The notes below the pieces were generated by a model. That model made no database searches, was not told the DNA's origin, and was given only the letters and a program-made list of their open reading frames with translations. Source: Tannerella sp. (GTDB lineage Bacteria > Bacteroidota > Bacteroidia > Bacteroidales > Tannerellaceae). Taken from it: 11,310 nucleotides of DNA. How positions within the stretch are numbered: position 1 is the first letter of the stretch; every line of letters begins with the position of its first letter. The translations under genes and the position numbers were made by a program. Positions 1 to 7,600 of this stretch are shown here, in pieces. The stretch covers positions 1 to 11,310 of the forward strand of contig JAIRKN010000090.1 of the NCBI GenBank assembly GCA_031260095.1. The letters run 5' to 3'.

Positions 1-993
1 TGTGGCGTTTGCCATACGGATGCGGCGGCATTACATTCGTTTATACCCGTCGCATTGCCGGTCATCCTCGGACATGAAGGGGTAGGGATTGTGGAAGAAG
101 TGGGAAGCGAGGTGACGACTTTAAAAAAAGGCGACCGTGTCATCCTGTCGTTCCCATCATGCGGAAAGTGTGACTATTGCCGCGACGACCATCCGTATGC
201 CTGTGACAATCTAAATACGTTGTTTTTTGACGGAACATACAACGACGGGACAAAACGTTTTTCCCGGAATGAGACGGAAATATCTTCCTTTTTCGGCCAG
301 GGCTCTTTTGCCGACCATGTCGTCATTGACGCACGCAATGCCGTAAAAGTAGAGGTGGATACGGACGAAGATCTGGCCAACCTGTGTTCGCTGGGTTGCG
401 GGGTACAGACCGGAGCCGGAGCCGTCCTGAACCGCATCAAACCGAAAAAAGGAAGTTCTATGGCCGTATTCGGCTGCGGAGGCGTAGGTATGAGCGCGAT
501 TATGGCAGCGGTAATTGCCGGGTGCGACACGATCATAGGAGTAGATATCGTCCCCGCCAGATTGGAACTGGCCCGGAAGCTCGGAGCTACGCATGTCATT
601 AACAGTAATGAAACAGACCCTGTGACGGAGATAAAAAGAATTACCGGAGGCGGAGCGCATAACAGTGTGGAGTCATCGGGCATAGCCAACGTAACGCTTC
701 AGGCGCTCGGATGCCTAAGACGCGAAGGCACAGCCGTTCTGCTCAGTGTGACGGGGCCGGAAGAGATCAGCCTGCCGCTTGAAGCGCTTATCCTGAATCC
801 GAGCGTAACGCTAACGGGACTCAGCGAAGGAGCCTCCAATCCCCGGACATTTATCCCCAAACTGGTTCAATACTACAAAGAAGGCAGGCTACCGGTCGAA
901 AAACTTGTCAAATTCTATGACTTCAAAGAGATAGAAAAGGCTTTCGAAGATTCACATAAAGGGAAAACAATAAAACCGGTTCTGCGCTTTTAG
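1..993 (+). CDS. Zn-dependent alcohol dehydrogenase, aryl/benzyl-alcohol type (5' partial)
   Basis: Medium-chain (MDR) alcohol dehydrogenase, expected to oxidise primary, probably aromatic, alcohols to aldehydes with NAD in the cytoplasm. The frame is open from base 1, so the gene starts outside the window. The 330 visible residues compare with about 365-370 for the family, so roughly 37 N-terminal residues are missing. Numbered from base 1, the catalytic zinc ligands are Cys4 (in CGVCHTD), His25-Glu26 (in GHEGVG) and Cys133 (in GCGVQTG). The structural zinc lobe has all four cysteines, at 54, 57, 60 and 68 (C-x2-C-x2-C-x7-C). The Rossmann glycines are in FGCGGVG (about 157-163), and Asp182 (GVDIV) points to NAD rather than NADP. 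The SFFGQGSFADH and GCGVQTGAGAVLN segments resemble aryl-alcohol dehydrogenases of the XylB type; this is from memory of the family, and the substrate is not proven. It is GC-richer than the operon that follows. No terminator hairpin is visible after the TAG stop. Confidence 0.9.
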   Translation, partial: CGVCHTDAAALHSFIPVALPVILGHEGVGIVEEVGSEVTTLKKGDRVILSFPSCGKCDYCRDDHPYACDNLNTLFFDGTYNDGTKRFSRNETEISSFFGQGSFADHVVIDARNAVKVEVDTDEDLANLCSLGCGVQTGAGAVLNRIKPKKGSSMAVFGCGGVGMSAIMAAVIAGCDTIIGVDIVPARLELARKLGATHVINSNETDPVTEIKRITGGGAHNSVESSGIANVTLQALGCLRREGTAVLLSVTGPEEISLPLEALILNPSVTLTGLSEGASNPRTFIPKLVQYYKEGRLPVEKLVKFYDFKEIEKAFEDSHKGKTIKPVLRF

Positions 994-1060
994 ACGGAAT
1001 CGGTATAAATGTATGGCAAATATTCAAATTACGAATAGCGCCTGATGAGTCACTAAAAGT

Positions 1061-1075
1061 TATATATATATATAT
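1061..1075. repeat. (TA)n simple repeat
   Basis: Fifteen bases of alternating T and A (7.5 units), lying between the end of the alcohol dehydrogenase and the promoter at 1109-1138. It is about 34 bp upstream of the -33 element. It could slip in length or act as an AT-rich upstream element, but nothing shows a function. Confidence 0.8.
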
Positions 1076-1108
1076 CAATTCGGCAACAGTTAAACAAGCG
1101 TAATTTTT

Positions 1109-1138
1109 TTTGGAAGTTTGATAATTGCAGTAATTTTG
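1109..1138 (+). promoter_or_regulatory. Bacteroidota-type promoter for the GT/dehydrogenase operon
   Basis: TTTG at 1109-1112 and TAATTTTG at 1131-1138 match the Bacteroidota primary sigma factor consensus (-33 TTTG, -7 TAnnTTTG). The 18-bp spacer puts the two boxes at the expected distance. Transcription should start near 1142-1146, giving a 5' leader of about 46-50 nt before the ATG at 1192. No other equally good promoter was seen before the operon. It was probably the native promoter of the dehydrogenase gene before the two glycosyltransferase genes came between them (inference). Confidence 0.65.
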
Positions 1139-1161
1139 CGCAAATGAGTAGAAACACGTTG

Positions 1162-1257
1162 TATTTTTTAATAATTTAAAGGAGAAAAAAAATGGGTAAA
1201 AAATTGTTTGCTTTGGCAGGCGGCGGAAAAATTTGCGGCTGGGCATTAAGAACTGCA
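1162..1257 (+). repeat. Direct repeat, upstream copy (leader, RBS and first 22 codons of the dehydrogenase)
   Basis: This copy matches 3430-3526 in about 93 of 98 aligned columns. It covers a T-run, AATAATTTAAAGGAG, an A-run, the ATG and 21 further codons. Differences are a T6/T5 run length, two missing bases between the GGAG and the ATG, and two third-position changes (ATT/ATC Ile and AGA/AGG Arg). Similarity stops sharply after the GCA codon at 1255-1257. The promoter lies immediately upstream of this copy only. Confidence 0.95.
1178..1184 (+). promoter_or_regulatory. Ribosome binding site of the stub ORF
   Basis: AAAGGAG followed by seven A residues and then the ATG at 1192. This is a strong Shine-Dalgarno sequence, which is uncommon in Bacteroidota. 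It is shared with the full-length dehydrogenase gene (3445-3451). It is likely the first site where ribosomes load on the operon mRNA. Confidence 0.7.
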
Positions 1258-1290
1258 GAGAACATTTTAAGATATGAAAGCGCTTTTTGA
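1192..1290 (+). pseudogene. Truncated 5' copy of the saccharopine dehydrogenase-like gene; possible 32-aa leader peptide
   Basis: A short ORF of 32 codons. Its first 22 residues (MGKKLFALAGGGKICG and on) are identical to the N-terminus of the full dehydrogenase at 3461. It then diverges into ENILRYESAF and stops with TGA at 1288-1290. It holds only the first strand, glycine loop and start of the first helix of a Rossmann fold, so it cannot be an enzyme. It has the operon promoter and a strong ribosome binding site, so it is probably translated. Its last 17 nt overlap, in another frame, the start of the first glycosyltransferase (ATG at 1274). That arrangement would let ribosomes ending on the stub restart on the next gene, although coupling is an inference. 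It is either a relic of an insertion or a by-product now used as a translation leader. Confidence 0.75.
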
Positions 1291-2320
1291 TTGCGAACGG
1301 ATGAAGCATCCGTATATAGGACTGTTTGAATATTGTTCCCAGTTGGGACATGCATTAAAAGTCACTGTCGATGCAGATAACGAAATTTCGTTTTATGTTC
1401 CTCCAAAACACGAAAATTATTTTGGCAACAACAGTCGATATTATATATACTCGCCTGTTCACAGGTTTTTTCCCCTGAAAACAAAGAAAGTTGATATTTG
1501 GCACTCTTCTAATGCGCAATCGGCGTTCGTTAAAAGTTCACGGAAAATGAAACGTATTGTAACGATTCACGACCTTAATTTCCTGTACGAAAAAACACCG
1601 CGAAAAATAAACAAATATTTAAAAGCATTTCAAAATAGCATAGATAGAGCTGATGCGGTTATCACTATCTCGGAATATTCTAAAACAGATATTCTAAATC
1701 ATCTGAACATGGAAAGAAAACCGGTATTTGTTATATATAACGGCTGTAATGTCCTGGAATTTCCCGATTATGATACCCCTTTATATCGTCCTATGGTTCC
1801 GTTTCTGTTTTCGATAGGAACGGTTTTACCTAAAAAGAATTTTCATGTATTACCCTGTTTGCTAAAAAATAATGACTTCGAATTAATTATATCCGGAAAA
1901 GGAAATGATAATTATATTCAAAAAATTGTGGAAGAGGCTAAAAAACATAATGTCGAAGGCAGGATAAAACTGACAGGTCCGGTAAAAAACGAAGATAAAT
2001 ACTGGTATTTGAAAAATTGCTCAGCGTTTTTGTTTCCGTCTTTAGCCGAAGGATTTGGGATTCCCCCGGTTGAAGCCATGCATTTCGGTAAGCCGGTATT
2101 TTTATCAACAAAAACTTCGTTACCGGAAATCGGAGGACAACATGCTTATTACTTCAACGATTTCGACCCCGAAAACATGCGAAAAGTCTTTGAAGCAGGA
2201 ATGAATCATTATGCACAGACTAATCCTGCGGCATCAATTATCCGACATGCCAATCAATTCAACTGGAAAAACAGCGCAAAAGCCTATTGGGAAGTGTATA
2301 AATCCATATCACAGTTATAA
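1274..2320 (+). CDS. Glycosyltransferase, GT4/GT-B family (first of pair)
   Basis: A 348-residue GT-B glycosyltransferase, likely cytoplasmic or membrane-peripheral, moving a sugar from a nucleotide donor during surface polysaccharide assembly. The N-terminal domain starts MKALFDCERMKHP and has IHDLNF (98-103) and the ISEYSKTD segment (132-139). The C-terminal glycosyltransferase group 1 domain has GTVLPKKN (182-189), with the basic residues that contact the donor phosphate. It also has the E-x7-E motif EGFGIPPVE (Glu259 and Glu267). There is no signal peptide or membrane segment. An in-frame TAA at 1268-1270 rules out any start upstream of 1274. No Shine-Dalgarno is seen, and the ATG lies inside the 3' end of the stub ORF, which suggests translational coupling. 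The next gene begins 6 nt after its stop. Donor and acceptor cannot be read from the sequence; mannose is common for related enzymes. Arg codons are mostly CGN, unlike the dehydrogenase gene. Confidence 0.9.
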   Translation: MKALFDCERMKHPYIGLFEYCSQLGHALKVTVDADNEISFYVPPKHENYFGNNSRYYIYSPVHRFFPLKTKKVDIWHSSNAQSAFVKSSRKMKRIVTIHDLNFLYEKTPRKINKYLKAFQNSIDRADAVITISEYSKTDILNHLNMERKPVFVIYNGCNVLEFPDYDTPLYRPMVPFLFSIGTVLPKKNFHVLPCLLKNNDFELIISGKGNDNYIQKIVEEAKKHNVEGRIKLTGPVKNEDKYWYLKNCSAFLFPSLAEGFGIPPVEAMHFGKPVFLSTKTSLPEIGGQHAYYFNDFDPENMRKVFEAGMNHYAQTNPAASIIRHANQFNWKNSAKAYWEVYKSISQL

Positions 2321-2326
2321 AATGCC

Positions 2327-3454
2327 ATGAAAATAGGATTTGACGCCAAAAGAGCTATTCAGAACAATACCGGTTTGGGGAATTACAGCCGGTATGTCAT
2401 TGAAATATTATCGAAATATTACCCCGATAACAGCTATATTCTTTTTGCACCCAAACAAAAAGAAAACAGTCGTTTGAATACCATTTTGTCACGAACAAAT
2501 ATTTCCTTTGTTTTTCCTGACGGAATAGCTAAAATATTTTCTCCGCTTTGGCGGATATTGGGCATAAAAAAAGATATACGAAAACAAAATCTTGCAATCT
2601 ATCATGGACTCAGTAATGAACTGCCGGTTGGAATAAAAAAAACAGGCGTCAAATCCGTAGTAACAATTCACGATTTGATTTTTCTCCGTTACCCGGAATA
2701 CTACAAACCAATAGATCGTTTCATTTATAAATTGAAATTTAAAGCGGCTTGTCAACAGGCTGATAAAATCATTGCTGTCAGCGAATGTACAAAACGTGAT
2801 ATTGTTTCATTTTTTCATATTCCCGAAGAAAAAATAACGGTTGTATATCAGGGCTGTCATCCTGATTTCAGTATAAAAGTTTCGGAAGAAAAAAAGTCGG
2901 AAATAATTAGTAAATATTCTTTACCTCTTCGTTTTATCCTGTTTGTTGGAAGCATCGAAGCGCGTAAAAACCTGTTATTAACAGTAAAAGCGTTAAAAGG
3001 CATTTCGGAAGATATTCATTTGGTAGCAATAGGTAAATCTACGCCATATCAATCGGTTGTAGAACAATACGCCGAAAAATCGGGAATAAAATCCCGTTTG
3101 CATATACTTAATAATGTTCCTTTTGAGGATTTGCCGGCATTGTATCAGTCGGCGGCTATATTTGTTTATCCTTCGTTTTTTGAGGGCTTCGGTATTCCTG
3201 TAATCGAAGCTTTGAGCAGCGAAATTCCGGTTATCGCAGCCACCGGTTCCTGTCTGGAGGAAGCCGGTGGTCCCGGTTCAATATACGTCGATCCCAACGA
3301 CACCGCCGAATTATCGGAACGGATTATGGAGATCGTAAATAATCAAGAACTGACGAATAATATGATTGAATCGGGAAAAGAATATGTGCAGCGTTTTTCG
3401 GAAGACGCTATATCTGCAGAAATAATGAATATTTTTAATAATTTAAAGGAGTAA
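2327..3454 (+). CDS. Glycosyltransferase, GT4/GT-B family, mannosyltransferase-like (second of pair)
   Basis: A 375-residue GT-B glycosyltransferase, similar in layout to O-antigen mannosyltransferases of the GT4 family. The acceptor-side domain begins MKIGFDAKRA with the glycine loop TGLGNYSR (15-22). TIHDLIFL (113-120) and VSECTKRD (151-158) follow. The donor domain has FVGSIEARKN (206-215) and the E-x7-E motif EGFGIPVIE (Glu286 and Glu294), then GSCLEEAGG (307-315). The ATG is 6 nt after the previous stop, without a clear Shine-Dalgarno. Its 3' end is odd. The last codons, encoding IFNNLKE and the TAA at 3452-3454, lie within the downstream direct-repeat copy, so the stop overlaps the AAAGGAG site of the dehydrogenase gene. 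A T that is missing from the upstream copy creates that stop. The original C-terminus may therefore have been replaced when the cassette joined the repeat (inference). Substrate is unknown. Confidence 0.9.
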   Translation: MKIGFDAKRAIQNNTGLGNYSRYVIEILSKYYPDNSYILFAPKQKENSRLNTILSRTNISFVFPDGIAKIFSPLWRILGIKKDIRKQNLAIYHGLSNELPVGIKKTGVKSVVTIHDLIFLRYPEYYKPIDRFIYKLKFKAACQQADKIIAVSECTKRDIVSFFHIPEEKITVVYQGCHPDFSIKVSEEKKSEIISKYSLPLRFILFVGSIEARKNLLLTVKALKGISEDIHLVAIGKSTPYQSVVEQYAEKSGIKSRLHILNNVPFEDLPALYQSAAIFVYPSFFEGFGIPVIEALSSEIPVIAATGSCLEEAGGPGSIYVDPNDTAELSERIMEIVNNQELTNNMIESGKEYVQRFSEDAISAEIMNIFNNLKE

Positions 3455-3526
3455 AAAAAAATGGGTAAAAAATTGTTTGCTTTGGCAGGCGGCGGAAAAA
3501 TCTGCGGCTGGGCATTAAGGACTGCA
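3430..3526 (+). repeat. Direct repeat, downstream copy (leader, RBS and first 22 codons of the dehydrogenase)
   Basis: The partner of 1162-1257. It carries the end of the second glycosyltransferase, the ribosome binding site and the first 22 codons of the intact dehydrogenase. Unlike the upstream copy it has no promoter directly before it, since the sequence just upstream is glycosyltransferase coding sequence. The spacing from ATG to ATG is 2269 bp. Confidence 0.95.
3445..3451 (+). promoter_or_regulatory. Ribosome binding site overlapping a stop codon
   Basis: AAAGGAG, 9 nt before the ATG at 3461, with the upstream gene's TAA directly abutting it at 3452-3454. Ribosomes finishing the second glycosyltransferase cover this site, so coupling between the two genes is likely. 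Confidence 0.7.
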
Positions 3527-4657
3527 GCAATGCTTTCCGAAAGTGATCTTTTCGACAGGATTACAATTGGGGACTGTAATATTGAGGCGGCAGAAGCTAT
3601 TAAAAAGGAACTTAATGATCCGGGAATAGATGTTGTTAAAATTGATATTTATGACGAAGAAGATGCCATAAAAAAGATGAAAGGCTATGATATTGTTCTT
3701 GACGGAACAACAATTAGCATGAATGGCCAGTCTACAAAAGTTATTGGAGCAGCAGGTGCAAACGGAATTAATCTTAACGGGTTTGGCGCTGAAAATCAAT
3801 ATTCCGATGTTTTTAAAAAAAACAGCACAGCCTGTTTGCCCGGATATGGAATGACTCCCGGTCTTACAGATTCGATGGTTAGGGCAGGATCCGAAAAACT
3901 TGATAAAATTGATACTGTAAGAATAAGCCACTGCGCTTACAGGCCAATTGCTTATTCGCCTGCAATATTTGAAACAACTGCAGTAGAATATGATCCTGAT
4001 TTTAAAGCAAGAGTTGTTTATGAAGACGGTAAAATGATACAGGTTCCGCCTTTTGCGAGAGAAAGATATATTCCTGCACCTGAGCCTTACGGAACAAACC
4101 CTCAGTATATTATTCCCCATTCGGAAACAATTACTGCAGAGGCTTATTTAAGGAAAACAGGCAAGCCGGCGCGCCTTATAGAAGTGCGCGGAACATGGCC
4201 CCAAAAAAATATGAGGCTTATTAAAGCTTTGTATGAATGGGGTATAATGAAAAATGATTCTTTCAGTTACAAAGGGCAAGAGATGAAAATTATGGATGTG
4301 CTTGGCGCATATCTCCAGCAGAAAGAATCAGGAAGAGTAACGGATGTTTATGGTTACTGCCTGTATATTCAGTTGCTTGGAGAAAGGGACGGTAAAAAGT
4401 ATGAAGAAGTTTTGTATCATACACATCCGAAATCAGACGGCTCTGTAAAAGGGTGGGAAGGACTTACCGCTTACATAAGAAATGTAGGAAGCCCGATGGG
4501 AGTTGCCGCTATTCTTATGGCTCAAGGTAAGTGCACAGGTACAGGAATTATAACTCCTGAAGAAGCTTTTGACCCCCAAGACGTATTTAATCTTCTTGAA
4601 CAGGTCGGTATCCAAATTCATCAAAGCGAGAGAGAAATCCCTGATTATAATTATTGA
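3461..4657 (+). CDS. Saccharopine dehydrogenase-like NAD(P)-dependent oxidoreductase
   Basis: A 398-residue protein of the saccharopine dehydrogenase family (N-terminal NAD(P) Rossmann domain plus C-terminal catalytic domain). Members reduce or form C-N bonds of amino acids, as in lysine metabolism or carboxynorspermidine synthesis. Residues 7-16 (ALAGGGKICG) form the dinucleotide loop, with spacing G-x-G-x3-G rather than the usual G-x-G-x2-G. ITIGDCN (34-40) ends the second strand. CLPGYGMTPGLTD (125-137) matches the conserved PGL segment of the family. The C-terminal half has HTHPKSDG (320-327) and GTGIITPEEAF (360-370). No signal peptide or membrane segment is seen. The start at 3461 follows a strong AAAGGAG and equals the start of the stub at 1192. 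Arg is almost always AGA/AGG and Leu is often CTT, unlike every neighbour, which suggests acquisition from another lineage. The exact reaction cannot be assigned. It is last in the operon and ends 3 nt from the convergent alpha-2-macroglobulin gene. Confidence 0.85.
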   Translation: MGKKLFALAGGGKICGWALRTAAMLSESDLFDRITIGDCNIEAAEAIKKELNDPGIDVVKIDIYDEEDAIKKMKGYDIVLDGTTISMNGQSTKVIGAAGANGINLNGFGAENQYSDVFKKNSTACLPGYGMTPGLTDSMVRAGSEKLDKIDTVRISHCAYRPIAYSPAIFETTAVEYDPDFKARVVYEDGKMIQVPPFARERYIPAPEPYGTNPQYIIPHSETITAEAYLRKTGKPARLIEVRGTWPQKNMRLIKALYEWGIMKNDSFSYKGQEMKIMDVLGAYLQQKESGRVTDVYGYCLYIQLLGERDGKKYEEVLYHTHPKSDGSVKGWEGLTAYIRNVGSPMGVAAILMAQGKCTGTGIITPEEAFDPQDVFNLLEQVGIQIHQSEREIPDYNY

Positions 4658-4660
4658 TTT

Positions 4661-7600
4661 TTAATATTCCGAACCGCCCACTTTCACCCGTATGCCTTCG
4701 CTGTGTGCACTAAATTCGGGGGCGTACATACACTGAAATGTAGTGATGCCATTAGAGAAATCTCCCACGTGTGAAACGCGCAGGTCGTATTCAAAGACAT
4801 ACGTACCCTTACGCAAAGAGGTAATAAAGAAATGGGTCGAAGCATCTTTTACGCTTTCGTAATACCACAATCCGTCCTGATAACGGCCTCCGGAATGGGC
4901 GCTTGCCGGCTCAAAACCGGACGCGCGCATATCTTTCAGGTGTACGTATTCATAATCACGGTCGGCCCGCAACTCCATTCGTACACGTACCAGGTCGCCT
5001 GCGTTCAGTTGGCTGGTTTCGTTGATGGGCTGCAATACTTCTCCTTTCTTTGTCAATATCCGCAAGAAGAGTTGTTTGTTCATCTTCAGATTCGTTTCAG
5101 CCGAAGTGATTTTATCCAATTGTTCGAAATACTGCCAGTACATGCCGCCCCAGGCAATCCCTTTGCTATTCGGATTCGTCACATTCAGTTCACCCATCTG
5201 GGGAGTGATCTCACCTCCCTGCCAGCTTGTTTTCACATAGCCGGTACCGGCCTCAGGTTTTATCTCCTCTTTCGCTACCTGCGCCAACGGCTTACCGCCG
5301 ATTTCCACCTCAAGCAGTTTCGATTCGTCCAACAGGTTACCGCCTGTCATCAGCAACGCATAGACGGCTTCGGACGTAGCTTTAGTCGTTTTCCAACTGT
5401 TCGTCTGTTTATTTCGGAGCAACCAGATCTTCATTTCTTCGACCGCATCCCCGTCTTTTGCCACCTCATTAAATGCTTCTATCAGCATTGCCTGTGTTTC
5501 AACCGGAGCCTGATGCCAGAAATACCCCGCCGTATTATCTTTCCAGTACATCCCCAGCTCTTCGGACTGTTGCGCATATTCTTTCAGTGAACGTATGATC
5601 TCCATCGCTTTATCCGGCCGGTCATTACGATGCAGGACGAGTGCAGCCATTGCTTTTTCGTAAGTAGAAAACTTTTTCCAGTGTTCCCCGGTCTGCATCA
5701 GATAATAATCGAAGGCCGTCTTTGCTTTCCCGTCCGGTTGATGACCATTGAAACTGCATGAGTAGAGATAATGTAACTGAATGGGAGATATCTGTTGTTT
5801 TTCCTGATCCTCTTTGCGGCGGATCAACCTATCATAATCCTTCCATATCTCAGCATCCAGATAATGCAACCCATCCCGCACCATTGCATCCGCATCCGGC
5901 ATGTTCTTTTTCTGCATAGCCTCCAGTTTCTTCAGGTGAGCCATTCCTGCGACAATATGTTGTGTGATATACCGGTTTGAAGGATTTCCGTCAAACCACG
6001 GGAAGCCGCCGTCACTATTTTGAACTTTTTTCAGTTTATCGAAAGCCCTGTTCAGTTCACCGCTCATACGATTCAGATCAAACAACAATCCGATGCGTTT
6101 CTTTCGTTCGGTTTCGTTCTTCGCCTGCACCACCCAGGGCGTTTCTTCCAGCATCACCTGTTTCAGCTCCCGGTTTTTCTCCAGATCAGACGTCAGCGCC
6201 GGTGCATTCCAAAGCTCAAAAATCTGTTTGATACGCGGCGTTTTATTAACCACGGTTGTCGCAAGCGTATTCGCATAATAGCGGGAGAAAATCTGCTCGG
6301 CGCACTCATACGGATACTCCATAATATAGGGCAATGCCTGTACGGCATACCATGCCGGGGCGGAAGTAAACTCCAGTGTCAGGCTATGATTACGAAGCGT
6401 CTTTGATTGACTGCCGGCCAACTTATCAAATGTAAAAGTCTTCTCCTGCCCGGCGCGGACACTGAACGGAAGTGTTTCGGTGACCAACATCGAATTAGTC
6501 AGCACAGGCAGCGTTTTTTCTTCACCGTCCGTATGACTTCCGGCTTGCGCTGTCACTTTATATACAACAGCCTGCAAACCGGTTGGTATCGTAAGCTTCC
6601 AGCGAAGTCCTGCGCTCTCGCCCGGTTTCACATTGAACGGCAGTGTTTCTTCCGATTGCAGGACATCGTCGACCGGCTTCATCGTCACGGCGTCATACAA
6701 GCGCAACAAAGCCTGTCCGTCAAGTGATGATGCGGTCAGGTTATTCACTTTCGCCGTCAGTTCGATCACATCATTTTCACGGAAGAAACGCGGCGGATTA
6801 GCGCTTATTGCGACTTGCTTCCGTGTCACCAACTCATTTGAATACGTACCTGTTTTAAAGTCTTTCGTATGTGCAAAGCTCAACAATCTCCAGCGCGTCA
6901 ATGCTTCCGGCATCGTAAATTCAATCAGCGCTTCCCCGTTTTCATTCGTCCGCAGCTTCGGATAGAAAAACGCCGTTTCATTGAAATTTGTTCGTGTTTC
7001 GACCGCAGTCAGGTCGACGGGTGCTCCTGCCTCCCTGATTACTTCGGTAGGAGCTTTTCCCGCGCCTGTCATAACTTTTTCTTCAGGCATTGCAGGCGCT
7101 GCCGACGTTGCTTTCGCCCGTCCAAAGGCCACCAATTCCGGTTCATGCAATACATCATCCGCCGTTTCATTTCTTGCAGCGCGTCCCACCATTAACGGAA
7201 AAACAGGCGTATTTGCATAAAAGGCATTCCGGTAAGTCGCGTCATACCAGTTCAGATCCGTCAGGAAAACGGTATACTGCGGTGAAGCCGGAGATACATT
7301 ATTATACATTTTGGCTTGTGATAAACGCTGAAGGGACGACGTATTCCACTGGTACGTATAAGCATTCACATACTGGCCGTACAAACTTGAAAAATCAGAC
7401 CAGTTATGCGGCTGTATAGCATCCAGCGAAGCATCATAAAGAGAGGCGACTATTTCGGCCGTTTTTTTCCTGTCTTTTTTATCACTAACCGACATAGTCC
7501 ATACCTCACTCTCGCCGGGCAACAGCTTATCACGGAACGTAGCCAGCTTTACATCCAGCATCTTATTCGTATACGGAACGCTTATCTGCTGAAAACTTTT

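Noticed and set aside
174..689. Open frames on the - strand (171 and 149 codons) opposite the alcohol dehydrogenase
   Set aside because: The + strand frame carries all expected zinc and NAD motifs; the opposite frames have none.
923..1351. Open frame of 142 codons on the - strand across the promoter region
   Set aside because: It overlaps the end of the alcohol dehydrogenase, the promoter, the repeat and the glycosyltransferase start in antisense; low-complexity Phe/Lys/Ser content and no homology recognised.
1162..3526. Insertion sequence or CRISPR interpretation of the direct repeats
   Set aside because: No transposase, no terminal inverted repeats, only two repeat copies, and the enclosed DNA is two intact glycosyltransferase genes.
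3515..4120. Open frame of 201 codons on the - strand opposite the dehydrogenase
   Set aside because: Unusual Cys/Asn/Ile/Phe-rich composition and no motif; a shadow of an AT-rich coding gene.
4832..5590. Open frame of 252 codons on the + strand
   Set aside because: It is antisense to the well-supported alpha-2-macroglobulin gene, has no recognisable motif or ribosome binding site, and its composition mirrors the opposite coding strand.
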